Assembly (NCBI GenBank): GCA_964415245.1
Contig: CAYQAJ010000127.1
Location: 1-14,131, forward strand
Length of the DNA stretch: 14,131 bases
Origin: CAYQAJ01 sp964415245
GTDB taxonomy: Bacteria > Planctomycetota > Planctomycetia > Pirellulales > Pirellulaceae
Reading direction: 5' to 3'
The translations under genes and the position numbers were made by a program. The notes beneath the pieces are model-generated. The model worked only from the letters and a program-made list of their open reading frames with translations, was not told the origin of the DNA and did not search any database. Each line of letters begins with the position of its first letter. Position 1 is the stretch's first letter. Of the stretch, positions 8,252 to 14,131 are shown piece after piece.

Positions 8252-8388
8252 GCGGGATTTGCTATCGCACCTTGCCGGTGCAAGCGAAGGAAAAGGTCGC
8301 GAAAGGTAGCAGAACCATCGCGGTCGGACAAGACGCTTCATCGCCTATTCACGCGGCAAAACGCCACGCGCTCGCGCATGCCAGCACG

Positions 8389-8418
8389 TTGACAGCACGC
8401 CGTAAACACTTCTAGAAT
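8389..8418 (+). promoter_or_regulatory. Sigma70-like promoter of argB
   Basis: A perfect TTGACA (8389-8394), an 18-nt spacer and TAGAAT (8413-8418, five of six matches to TATAAT) form the best promoter in the window. Predicted transcription start is near 8425, leaving a leader of about 30 nt before the argB ATG. No arginine operator could be recognised. AGAGG at 8441-8445 is a modest ribosome-binding site 10 nt before the start. Confidence 0.75.
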
Positions 8419-8455
8419 AACTCGTTTTCCCCCTTGCGGCAGAGGCTGTGCGTCC

Positions 8456-9340
8456 ATGCAAGAAGCGATCGAGAAGGCCGATACGCTGCTCGAAGCGCTG
8501 GGGTGGATTCGCCGATTCCGCGACAAGGTGACGGTCATCAAGCTGGGGGGCAGCGTGCTGGAAGACCAGAACGCGCTGCGGCACGTTCTGTTGGACATCC
8601 TGTTCATGGAAACGGTGGGCATGCGCCCCGTCGTCGTGCACGGCGGCGGGGCGGCCATCAGCCGCGCCATGGACGCCGCCGGCATCGAGCCCCGGTTTGT
8701 GCAGGGGCGGCGTTACACCGACGACGCTACCCTGGAGATCGTCGAAGAGGTGCTCGCGTACCAGACCAACGAGCAATTGGCTCGCCAGATTGAAGAGATC
8801 GGCGGCCGCGCCATGAGCCTCAACTTTCGCACGAACAACGTGCTGTTTGGTCGGCGGTTGGAGCTGCTGGACGACGGAAAGCCGATCGACCTGGGGCACG
8901 TGGGCTATGTGACGCGCGTCGACCGGCCCGTGATCGAGAACCTGTGCTATGCGGGGCAGGTGCCAATCATTCCATCGATGTGCCTGGCCGACGACGGCGA
9001 GAAGCTCAACGTCAACGCCGATACGGCGGCCACGGCGGTGGCCCAGTCGCTGGGGGCCGAGAAGCTGGTGATGATGAGCGACGTGTCGGGCGTGCTGCGC
9101 GATCCGCTTGATCCGGAGTCGCTAATCCATTCGCTCAGCGAGAGCGAGGCGCGGCGGCTGATCGCCGAACAGGTGATCGGCACCGGTATGATCCCCAAGG
9201 TCGAAGCGTGCCTCGAGACGCTCGACAAGGGCGTCGGCAAGGTTCACATCATCGACGGGCGGCTACGGCACTCGCTGTTGCTGGAGATTTACACGACCCG
9301 GGGAGTCGGGACGCAGATTATTAAGGACAGCGTCGGTTAG
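8456..9340 (+). CDS. argB: Acetylglutamate kinase (N-acetyl-L-glutamate 5-phosphotransferase)
   Basis: Second step of arginine synthesis: phosphorylates N-acetylglutamate with ATP in the cytoplasm. The 294 residues match the family length. Amino-acid-kinase motifs in order: VIKLGGS with K29 and the glycine pair; VVVHGGG (59-65) for substrate binding; LNVNADTAATAVA (N185-D189) typical of NAGK; MSDVSGVL in the nucleotide region; MIPKVEACL with K248. The N-terminal helix ADTLLEALGWIRRFRDK and the C-terminal HIIDGRLRHSLLLEIYTTRGVGTQI resemble the arginine-sensitive hexameric NAGKs, so feedback inhibition by arginine is likely; this is inferred from family knowledge. It has its own good promoter and is first in the argB-argD-argF order. 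Start at the ATG at 8456. Confidence 0.95.
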   Translation: MQEAIEKADTLLEALGWIRRFRDKVTVIKLGGSVLEDQNALRHVLLDILFMETVGMRPVVVHGGGAAISRAMDAAGIEPRFVQGRRYTDDATLEIVEEVLAYQTNEQLARQIEEIGGRAMSLNFRTNNVLFGRRLELLDDGKPIDLGHVGYVTRVDRPVIENLCYAGQVPIIPSMCLADDGEKLNVNADTAATAVAQSLGAEKLVMMSDVSGVLRDPLDPESLIHSLSESEARRLIAEQVIGTGMIPKVEACLETLDKGVGKVHIIDGRLRHSLLLEIYTTRGVGTQIIKDSVG

Positions 9341-9356
9341 TTTTCAGTCCAAGGAC

Positions 9357-9377
9357 GTCAGTTGTCAGTTGTCCGTT
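9357..9377 (+). repeat. Degenerate heptad repeat array, left arm
   Basis: Three consecutive 7-bp units GTCAGTT, GTCAGTT, GTCCGTT start 17 nt after the argB stop. Together with the array at 9457-9491 on the opposite strand they form a long inverted repeat around an ~80-bp spacer. They resemble short tandemly repeated repetitive (STRR) heptamers known from cyanobacteria. Confidence 0.8.
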
Positions 9378-9456
9378 GAGTCGATGATTTCGCGGCACCG
9401 CCAAACCACGGCGCCAACGAGTTTCACGACGTCTCGCGTAGTTTCCCGCGGTTCGA

Positions 9457-9491
9457 GACAACTGACAACGGACCACTGACAACTGACAGCC
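9457..9491 (-). repeat. Degenerate heptad repeat array, right arm (inverted)
   Basis: Units GACAACT, GACAACG, GACCACT, GACAACT, GACAGCC; read on the minus strand these are AGTTGTC-type heptads matching the left arm in about 20 of 21 positions. The remainder of the 286-bp argB-argD gap holds a T7 run near 9520 without a hairpin, and no recognisable gene or promoter. Confidence 0.8.
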
Positions 9492-9612
9492 AAGGGCCAT
9501 TGAGTTTGGGCGTTCCGTTTTTTTGTAGCACGCGGCGCGAACCTGCGCGTTTCTGCCGTGTCTCATCCGTTTTCCGCAATACTGCACGCTAATGCACGAG
9601 GGTGTTGCGAAT

Positions 9613-9617
9613 AGGAG
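9613..9617 (+). promoter_or_regulatory. Shine-Dalgarno site that fixes the argD GTG start
   Basis: AGGAG lies 9 nt before GTG at 9627 and supports the non-ATG start. The ATG at 9592 is in another frame. Confidence 0.75.
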
Positions 9618-9626
9618 ACTGCTTTC

Positions 9627-10829
9627 GTGTCCGCTTCCACGACGCAATCGTCGACCGACGTGTTGGAGCTGTTCCGCCGGTACGTGGTGCCCAACTACAC
9701 GCGCTACGGCGTGTGTCTGGCGCGAGGCGAAGGGTCGTACGTGTGGGACCTGGAGGGGAATCGGTATCTCGACTTGTTTCCCGGTTGGGGGTGCAATCTG
9801 TTGGGGCACTGTCCGCGCGACGTGGTCGAGGCCGTGCAGGAGCAGGTGGCGCGGCTGATTCACGTCCCTAACACGTGGCACACGCTGGAGCAGGGCATCT
9901 GGGCGCAGTCGCTGTCGGAGCGAAGCTTCGGCGGGCAGGCGTTTTTCTGCAATTCGGGAGCCGAAGCGAACGAGGCGGCCATCAAGCTGGCTCGGCTGCA
10001 CACGCCGAAGGAGCGATACCGCATTATCACCTTTCGCGGCGGTTTCCACGGCCGCACACTGGCCACTACGTCCGCCACCGCGCAGCCGAAGTACCACGAG
10101 GGGCTGGGCCCGTTGGTTGCCGGGTTCGTCTACGCTCCCTACGGCGATCTGGATGCCGTGGCATCGCTGATCGACGGCGAAACGTGCGCGATTCTTGTCG
10201 AGCCGGTGCAAGGCGAAGGCGGCATTCGCATCCCCTCGGCGGAGTTTCTTGCCGGTCTGCGACGTCTGGCCGACGAGAACGACCTGTTGCTCATTTTCGA
10301 CGAGGTGCAAACCGGCCTGGGGCGTACCGGGAATTGGTTCGCGTATCAGCACTTTGGCGTCACGCCCGACGTGATGACGCTGGCCAAGGCGCTTTGCGGC
10401 GGCATCGCAGGGGGCGCCATGCTCACGACGCCGGAAATCGCCACCAGTCTGCGACCGGGCATGCACGCGGCCACGTTCGGCGGCAACCCGATTGCCGCCC
10501 GGGCCGGCATCGCGGCGATCGAGATGATCGAGCGCGAAAACCTGCTGGAGCACGCCCGCAAGATTAGCGATGTGTTCCGACGCCGACTCGAAGCATTGCA
10601 ACAGCAGTGCGAGATGGTGCGCGAGGTGCGCGTGCTGGGGCTGATGATCGGCATCGAGCTGGACGTCGACGGGGCACCAGTGGTACGGGAGTGCATGCAG
10701 CGGCGGCTGTTGGTCAATTGCACGCAGCAGACGGTGATTCGGCTGCTTCCGGCTATGAATCTGACCGAGGAGCAAGCCGAGGAAGGATGCGACATTCTAG
10801 CGGAGGTAATCGGAAACCTTGCACCTTAG
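9627..10829 (+). CDS. argD: Acetylornithine aminotransferase (PLP-dependent, class III)
   Basis: Fourth step of arginine synthesis: transfers an amino group from glutamate to N-acetylglutamate semialdehyde, giving N-acetylornithine; members often also act in lysine synthesis. The 400 residues match the family. Class III aminotransferase marks: SGAEANEAAIKLAR (phosphate binding), FRGGFHGRT, EPVQGEGGI, LIFDEVQTGLGRTG with D225 that contacts the PLP ring nitrogen, K254 in MTLAKALCGGIAGG that forms the Schiff base, and ATFGGNPIAARAG. GTG start at 9627, chosen because of AGGAG 9 nt upstream. The 286-bp gap after argB contains repeats and may hold a separate promoter that I cannot see. Its TAG stop lies at the left border of a 129-bp MITE-like element. 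Other omega-aminotransferases share the fold, but length and arg neighbours favour ArgD. Confidence 0.94.
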   Translation: MSASTTQSSTDVLELFRRYVVPNYTRYGVCLARGEGSYVWDLEGNRYLDLFPGWGCNLLGHCPRDVVEAVQEQVARLIHVPNTWHTLEQGIWAQSLSERSFGGQAFFCNSGAEANEAAIKLARLHTPKERYRIITFRGGFHGRTLATTSATAQPKYHEGLGPLVAGFVYAPYGDLDAVASLIDGETCAILVEPVQGEGGIRIPSAEFLAGLRRLADENDLLLIFDEVQTGLGRTGNWFAYQHFGVTPDVMTLAKALCGGIAGGAMLTTPEIATSLRPGMHAATFGGNPIAARAGIAAIEMIERENLLEHARKISDVFRRRLEALQQQCEMVREVRVLGLMIGIELDVDGAPVVRECMQRRLLVNCTQQTVIRLLPAMNLTEEQAEEGCDILAEVIGNLAP

Positions 10830-10957
10830 AGATTATCCGAAAACCGTGCCAGAGAAGGGGACAGGCACATTTTGCTCCGCTGGGGGCTTCGAAAACGGCA
10901 CGATGTTTGGCGGGCTCCGCAAAATGAGCCAGTCCCCGACGGTTTTCGGATAAGCAC
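10829..10957. mobile_element. 129-bp MITE-like element at the argD stop codon
   Basis: Ends GAGATTATCCGAAAACCGT and (reverse complement) GTGCTTATCCGAAAACCGT give inverted repeats with a perfect 15-bp core (10833-10847 against 10939-10953). A second inner pair, GGGGACAGGCACATTTTGC (10857-10875) and GCAAAATGAGCCAGTCCCC (10919-10937), matches 17 of 19. It is flanked by TTA on both sides (10826-10828 and 10958-10960), also readable as TTAG. The left TTA plus the element's first G contain the argD TAG stop. No coding capacity, so it would be non-autonomous. The TTA/TTAG duplication resembles IS5-family targets; this link is inference. Confidence 0.75.
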
Positions 10958-10979
10958 TTAGTCACCGCCGCGATCGTAA

Positions 10980-11029
10980 CTCGAAGCGTTAGCGAGAGGA
11001 CCATCGAAGCCTGAAGCGCAAGCGAAGCG
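10980..11029. repeat. GAAGCG-type intergenic repeat pair upstream of argF
   Basis: CTCGAAGCGTTAGCGAGAGGA (10980-11000) and CTGAAGCGCAAGCGAAGCG (11011-11029) are two related units with the common text GAAGCG-NN-AGCGA, about 31 bp apart. They lie between the MITE-like element and the argF ribosome-binding site. This style of repeat is familiar from planctomycete intergenic DNA, from memory. Function unknown. Confidence 0.5.
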
Positions 11030-11084
11030 CGGCCGAAAAGCGGAACGCGGAGAACTGAAAGCGGACGTGTTCGGGCCGCGTGTC

Positions 11085-11090
11085 GGAGGG
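11085..11090 (+). promoter_or_regulatory. Shine-Dalgarno site that fixes the argF start
   Basis: GGAGGG ends 9 nt before the ATG at 11100. This favours 11100 over the in-frame GTG at 11067, which has no such site. Confidence 0.75.
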
Positions 11091-11099
11091 TCGAGAGCC

Positions 11100-12020
11100 A
11101 TGCGAAACCTGCTTACGCTGTTGGAACTGACGACGAGCGACATCGAGCGCATCTTCGAAGTCTCCGCGCGGCTTCGGGGGCAGTTTGAGCAGGGGCAGCG
11201 GCCGCCGCTCTTGGCGGGGCGGGTGATTGCGCTCTTGTTCGAGAAGCCGTCGCTGCGGACCCGCGTGAGTTTCGAGGCCGGCATGGCGCAACTGGGGGGC
11301 CATAGCCTGTTCCTGGGGCAGGATGTCGGCTGGAGAAGCCGCGAGTCGGTGACCGACTTCGCCGGCGTGCTCAGCAGCTACGTCGATGCCATCGTCTGCC
11401 GCGCCAAGTCGCACGATTCGGTCGAGGAGCTGGCTCGGCACAGTTCGTGTCCGGTGATCAACGGACTGACCGATCGTTGGCACCCATGCCAGGCGCTGGC
11501 CGATCTATTCACGCTGCGCGACGTACATGGAACGCTCTCAGGGCGGAAGCTGGCCTTCGTCGGCGACAGCAACAACGTGGCGCGGAGCCTGGCCGTGGCG
11601 TGCGGCAAGCTGGGGGTGCGGTTTGCCATCGCGTCGCCACCGCAATACACCTTTGACGCCGAGTTCGTCGAGCGACTGCGGCGCGACGTGCCCGGCGTCG
11701 ATCTCTTGATGACCGACGATCCGCGGGAAGCGGTCGAGGGAGCCGACGGCGTTTATACCGACGTGTGGGCCAGCATGGGCCAGGAAAACGAGCAAGCCAA
11801 GCGACGACGCGCGCTGGCTCGCTACCGCGTCGATGCACAACTCCTGTCGCACGCCCCCAAGTCGTCGTGTTTTCTGCATTGTCTGCCAGCCCGTCGGGGG
11901 GAAGAGGTGACCGACGAGGTAATCGACGGGCCGCAGAGCGCGGTGTTGCGTCAGGCGGCCAACCGCATGCACGTGCAAAAGGGGCTGTTGGCGCTCTTGC
12001 TTGGCGCCGCCGACGTTTAG
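11100..12020 (+). CDS. argF: Ornithine carbamoyltransferase
   Basis: Sixth step of arginine synthesis: carbamoyl phosphate plus L-ornithine gives citrulline. With the ATG at 11100 the protein has 306 residues, the usual length, and begins MRNLLTLLELTTSDIE as ArgF proteins do; an in-frame GTG at 11067 would add 11 residues without support. Motifs: FEKPSLRTRVSFEAGMAQLGG (K49-R55, the carbamoyl-phosphate loop, with SLRTR instead of the commoner STRTR); HPCQALADL (H128-Q131); GDSNNVARS; DVWASMGQE, the SMG ornithine loop; HCLPARRGEEV with H260-C261-L262-P263 (ARRG where many have AHRG). All catalytic residues are present. It follows argD by 270 bp containing a MITE-like element and repeats. The TAG stop is at the border of a second, 61-bp copy of the same element. 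Confidence 0.95.
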   Translation: MRNLLTLLELTTSDIERIFEVSARLRGQFEQGQRPPLLAGRVIALLFEKPSLRTRVSFEAGMAQLGGHSLFLGQDVGWRSRESVTDFAGVLSSYVDAIVCRAKSHDSVEELARHSSCPVINGLTDRWHPCQALADLFTLRDVHGTLSGRKLAFVGDSNNVARSLAVACGKLGVRFAIASPPQYTFDAEFVERLRRDVPGVDLLMTDDPREAVEGADGVYTDVWASMGQENEQAKRRRALARYRVDAQLLSHAPKSSCFLHCLPARRGEEVTDEVIDGPQSAVLRQAANRMHVQKGLLALLLGAADV

Positions 12021-12080
12021 AGCCTATCCAAAAACCGTCCCGGACAAGGGGACAGTCCCCGACGGTTTTTGGATAGGCTC
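12020..12080. mobile_element. 61-bp MITE-like element at the argF stop codon
   Basis: Perfect 20-bp inverted repeats (12020-12039 and 12061-12080; GAGCCTATCCAAAAACCGTC) flank a 21-bp centre that itself contains the palindrome GGGGACAGTCCCC (12048-12060). TTA flanks both sides (12017-12019, 12081-12083), also readable as TTAG. Same family as 10829-10957, lacking its central 68 bp. The first G completes the argF TAG. The transcript would fold into a very stable hairpin ending in a U-rich stretch, so it can double as an argF terminator. Confidence 0.8.
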
Positions 12081-12104
12081 TTAGCCGCGTGGCGTACCAG
12101 TCCG

Positions 12105-12132
12105 TTGCGATTCTCCTCCGGCTAGCTATGAT
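12105..12132 (+). promoter_or_regulatory. Promoter-like sequence ahead of a gene remnant
   Basis: TTGCGA (12105-12110), a 16-nt spacer and TATGAT (12127-12132) resemble a sigma70 promoter. No intact plus-strand gene follows, so it may be the promoter of the gene whose 3' end survives at 12159-12284. Confidence 0.4.
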
Positions 12133-12284
12133 ACGGTGACGGCGTATTTCGTGGCAATGTGGAAGCCGCGGCGATCGCCGAGGGAAAGGACGTGACCTAC
12201 GACCTGAAACCCAACCGCGACGACCCCACGGCGGCCGGGACGCGCGAAATGGCGGAGGCGATTTGCAGGAAACTGCGGGCGTGA
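12132..12284 (+). pseudogene. 3'-end remnant of an isocitrate dehydrogenase-like gene
   Basis: An open frame ending in TGA at 12282-12284 encodes VEAAAIAEGKDVTYDLKPN followed by RDDPTAAGTREMAEAICRK and LRA. This reads as the C-terminus of the isocitrate/isopropylmalate dehydrogenase family (IAEGK-VTYDLK, then DPTA-GT-EMA-AI), nearest in my memory to NAD(P)-dependent isocitrate dehydrogenases. Only about 42 codons of an expected 330-420 or more remain. The frame is closed upstream by TGA at 12129-12131, there is no start codon with a ribosome-binding site in frame, and no catalytic part is present. Similarity appears to begin at about 12159. It is probably the leftover of a gene lost by deletion; the exact family member is uncertain. 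Confidence 0.65.
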
Positions 12285-12286
12285 AT

Positions 12287-12314
12287 GTCCGTGGTCAGTT
12301 GTCCGTGGTCAGTT
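12287..12314 (+). repeat. Tandem 14-bp (2 x 7) repeat
   Basis: GTCCGTGGTCAGTT occurs twice in perfect tandem, and each copy is two heptads (GTCCGTG, GTCAGTT) of the same kind as those between argB and argD. It starts 3 nt after the remnant's stop codon. Confidence 0.85.
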
Positions 12315-12398
12315 GTTGCGTATTGCCGTCCATATCGTCCATCAACGTCCATGTTCCGCCTTCCGTTACTGAAAACTGAACACCGCCCTCCTTCCGGC

Positions 12399-12426
12399 TC
12401 TCGACTCTTGACTCTCGACTCTTTTC
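12399..12426. repeat. Second heptad array (TCTCGAC/TCTTGAC)
   Basis: Units TCTCGAC, TCTTGAC, TCTCGAC, TCTTTTC run in 7-bp steps. It lies 30 bp beyond the stop of the convergent alpha-2-macroglobulin gene. The same 7-bp period as the other arrays but a different word. Between 12315 and 12398 I see no gene or clear signal. Confidence 0.65.
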
Positions 12427-12455
12427 TCTGACGGCTGAGCTGACAGCTCCCCCAC

Positions 12456-14131
12456 CTATGTAGCTTCCAGCTCGCTCGACGCGCTCTTGCCGCGGGTGTC
12501 CGGGTCGTAGTATTCGTAGGCTTCGACCGGCGGCACGGCGACTTTCACCGGCATCGTCGCTTTGAGCCGATAGCGCAGCTCCAGCTTTTCGCCTGGTTGC
12601 AAACCCAGCAAGTACACGATCGCCTTGCGGGGCGTGATCTGGTACTTGGCGATCTTGCGCGAGCCGACCAGCTCGTCGAGCTCGCCNNNNNNNNNNNNNN
12701 NNNNNNNNNNNNNNNNNNNNNNNNNNNNNNNNNNNNNNNNNNNNNNNNNNNNNNNNNNNNNNNNNNNNNNNNNNNNNNNNNNNNNNGGCGACGTGACCAT
12801 GCTCGACAGGTCGAACTGCACCATCACGTCGACCTGGTCGGGCGGAATGACAAACTCGTGCACCGTTTCGCCGCCGAGCGCCAGCGTGATACGGCGTTCG
12901 ACTTCGCCGCCCAGCGGTTTGCCGGTTCCGGCCAAGAGCGCTTTAAGCGCCAATACCGTGGCCTGCGTCGAGTGCCAGGTGCCGCGGGAATCCTTTTGCT
13001 GGATGAGCCACGACAGCGCGGAGCGCGTGGTGCCGGGATACGCGCTCGCTTCGAGCATGACCAGCGCGACCATGGCCGTGGTTTCGATGTTGCCGCTCTG
13101 GCCGCCGCCGTGAAACATGGTGCGGCCCCCCTCGGGCTGGCTCCACCACACGAGCTTGCCCTCGGCGTCGGTCTGCTTGAGCGATTCGAGCCGCGCCAGC
13201 CATGCACTAAGCTGCGGCTGGTTCTTGTCGATCGACGCGATCGCCATGGTCACAACCGCCAACAGGTACGGATCGTCGATTGTCTCGGGCCGATGGGCCA
13301 GCAGATAATCGAGCGTGGGGCCGGCCTGCCCGCTCGCGCCGCCGCCCTCGAACACCGCCCAGGCGATGTAGGCCGTGGCGGCCAGGTTCAGGTTCCCGCT
13401 GCGGTTCACGCTGCCGGCCAATCCGTCGTTGAGCATTTCCGGTTCGGCCGGCCACGATCCGTCGCGGGCCCGCTGCTTGAGGAGCCAGTTGCGCGTGCGC
13501 TCGATCAGCGCCGGGTCGACGTCGTGCACGCGGGCCATGTCGCGGAACTCCAGCAGCCCGTACGCGGTGAGCGTGCGATTGGCGGGAGCCCGGCCGAACC
13601 AATCGAATCCGCCGCCGCCGACTTCGAACGAGAGCAGCTTCTGGTAGCCGACGTGAATGTACTGCCGCGACTTGGCCTCGATGCCGGGGTTGGCCGTGCC
13701 GGTGCGGCGGAGGTAGTCGAGAGCCAGCACATTGGGATACGTGGTCGACGAAGTCTGCTCGAAGCAGCCGCTGGGCATGCGAAAAATCGCGTCGAGCCCT
13801 TCGACAAGCTGGCTGAACGCAGAGGGGTGCAGCTTGACGGTGGCCCGCACGCTTCCTTCGATGGCGCCCTCGGGCACTTCGAGCGCCACGTCGAGCGGCG
13901 AATCGAGCGCGGCCGAGGCCAGGTGCTCGACGCGGCGACCGTCGGGCACCACTTCGATCGTGCGCTGGACGGCGTCGGCCACGCCGCTCGCTTTGGCGGT
14001 AACGGTGAGATCGTGATGGCCGACTTTGAGCACGCGAATTGGGTAGTGCAGCGAACGCACTTCGCCGGGAGCGAGTTCGAGTGTCAAGCGATTCGAGTTC
14101 GCTGCGTCCTGCTCGGCGCCGTCGCCCGGTT
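12456..14131 (-). CDS. Bacterial alpha-2-macroglobulin family protein, C-terminal part (5' end beyond window, internal gap)
   Basis: Large envelope-associated protease trap; a reactive thioester covalently captures attacking proteases. Only the C-terminal ~558 codons are in the window; the frame is open to the right edge and the true start lies outside. The order visible is the end of a beta-sandwich region (LAPGEVRSLHYPIRVLKVGHH), then the thioester domain with PSGCFEQTSSTTYPN, whose Cys and Gln (13755-13766) form the CxEQ thioester, and GGGGFDWFGRAPANRTLTAYGLLEF with the helical repeats of the alpha/alpha toroid. Next comes a receptor-binding-like beta domain (VHEFVIPPDQVDVMVQFDL), 100 Ns, and the tail TPRKAIVYLLGLQPGEKLELRYRLKATMP to EAYEYYDPDTRGKSASS. 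The frame agrees across the Ns, but the gap length is nominal. Signal peptide and bait region cannot be judged. Convergent with argF. Confidence 0.9.
   Translation of the reverse strand, partial: PGDGAEQDAANSNRLTLELAPGEVRSLHYPIRVLKVGHHDLTVTAKASGVADAVQRTIEVVPDGRRVEHLASAALDSPLDVALEVPEGAIEGSVRATVKLHPSAFSQLVEGLDAIFRMPSGCFEQTSSTTYPNVLALDYLRRTGTANPGIEAKSRQYIHVGYQKLLSFEVGGGGFDWFGRAPANRTLTAYGLLEFRDMARVHDVDPALIERTRNWLLKQRARDGSWPAEPEMLNDGLAGSVNRSGNLNLAATAYIAWAVFEGGGASGQAGPTLDYLLAHRPETIDDPYLLAVVTMAIASIDKNQPQLSAWLARLESLKQTDAEGKLVWWSQPEGGRTMFHGGGQSGNIETTAMVALVMLEASAYPGTTRSALSWLIQQKDSRGTWHSTQATVLALKALLAGTGKPLGGEVERRITLALGGETVHEFVIPPDQVDVMVQFDLSSMVTSXXXXXXXXXXXXXXXXXXXXXXXXXXXXXXXXXXGELDELVGSRKIAKYQITPRKAIVYLLGLQPGEKLELRYRLKATMPVKVAVPPVEAYEYYDPDTRGKSASSELEAT
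12687..12786. other. Assembly gap (100 Ns)
   Basis: Exactly 100 undetermined bases inside the alpha-2-macroglobulin gene, the conventional size for a gap of unknown length. Real coding sequence is missing here. Confidence 0.99.

Noticed and set aside
8252..8341. 30-residue N-terminal extension of the DUF481 protein from ATG 8341
   Set aside because: It would place an Arg-rich segment before a clear signal peptide; the start at 8251 gives a normal exported protein.
9357..9491. CRISPR array
   Set aside because: The repeats are 7 bp, contiguous and degenerate, without unique spacers of constant length.
9515..9530. T7 run as an argB intrinsic terminator
   Set aside because: No GC-rich stem directly precedes the T-run.
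9321..10775. Minus-strand open frame of 484 codons opposite argD
   Set aside because: Long only because of GC-rich codon use; argD on the plus strand has all class III aminotransferase motifs and a ribosome-binding site.

Overview
The window is GC-rich, densely coded bacterial DNA carrying one run of 100 Ns, so it is a piece of a scaffolded assembly. The argB-argD-argF order, the DUF481 outer-membrane protein with a long acidic/proline linker, the large alpha-2-macroglobulin and intergenic spaces full of degenerate short repeats together suggest a planctomycete, probably of the Pirellulales type. That placement is inference from gene content and was not tested by any search.

Left part (1-8251, all minus strand, read right to left): a DUF481 outer-membrane beta-barrel protein (8251-7217); a hybrid sensor kinase REC-PAS-PAS-HisKA-HATPase-REC (6965-4548); a REC-HDOD output protein (4473-2707), probably co-transcribed with the kinase; and the transcription-repair coupling factor Mfd (2545 to beyond the left edge). 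Mfd is preceded by a promoter-like pair so close to its ATG that the mRNA may be leaderless. A 92-bp imperfect palindrome lies between the HDOD stop codon and mfd.

Right part (8389-12020, plus strand): a strong sigma70-like promoter drives argB (N-acetylglutamate kinase, probably of the arginine-inhibited type), followed by argD (acetylornithine aminotransferase, GTG start) and argF (ornithine carbamoyltransferase). These give steps 2, 4 and 6 of arginine synthesis. The argB-argD gap holds facing arrays of degenerate 7-bp repeats. The argD-argF gap holds a 129-bp MITE-like element and a CTCGAAGCG-type repeat.

The most interesting signal is a pair of related MITE-like elements (129 bp and 61 bp). 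Each has terminal inverted repeats and apparent TTA (or TTAG) target duplications. Each sits exactly in the TAG stop codon of an arg gene, so that the first base of the element completes the stop, and the stop is also regenerated in the reconstructed empty site. The shorter copy matches the longer one with a clean 68-bp internal deletion between two CAG triplets.

Beyond argF (12084-12455) there is no intact gene. The space holds a promoter-like sequence, the last ~42 codons of an isocitrate-dehydrogenase-like gene (a remnant), and more heptad repeats. The window closes with the 3' part of a minus-strand alpha-2-macroglobulin family gene with an intact CFEQ thioester motif. It is interrupted by the assembly gap and open at the right edge.
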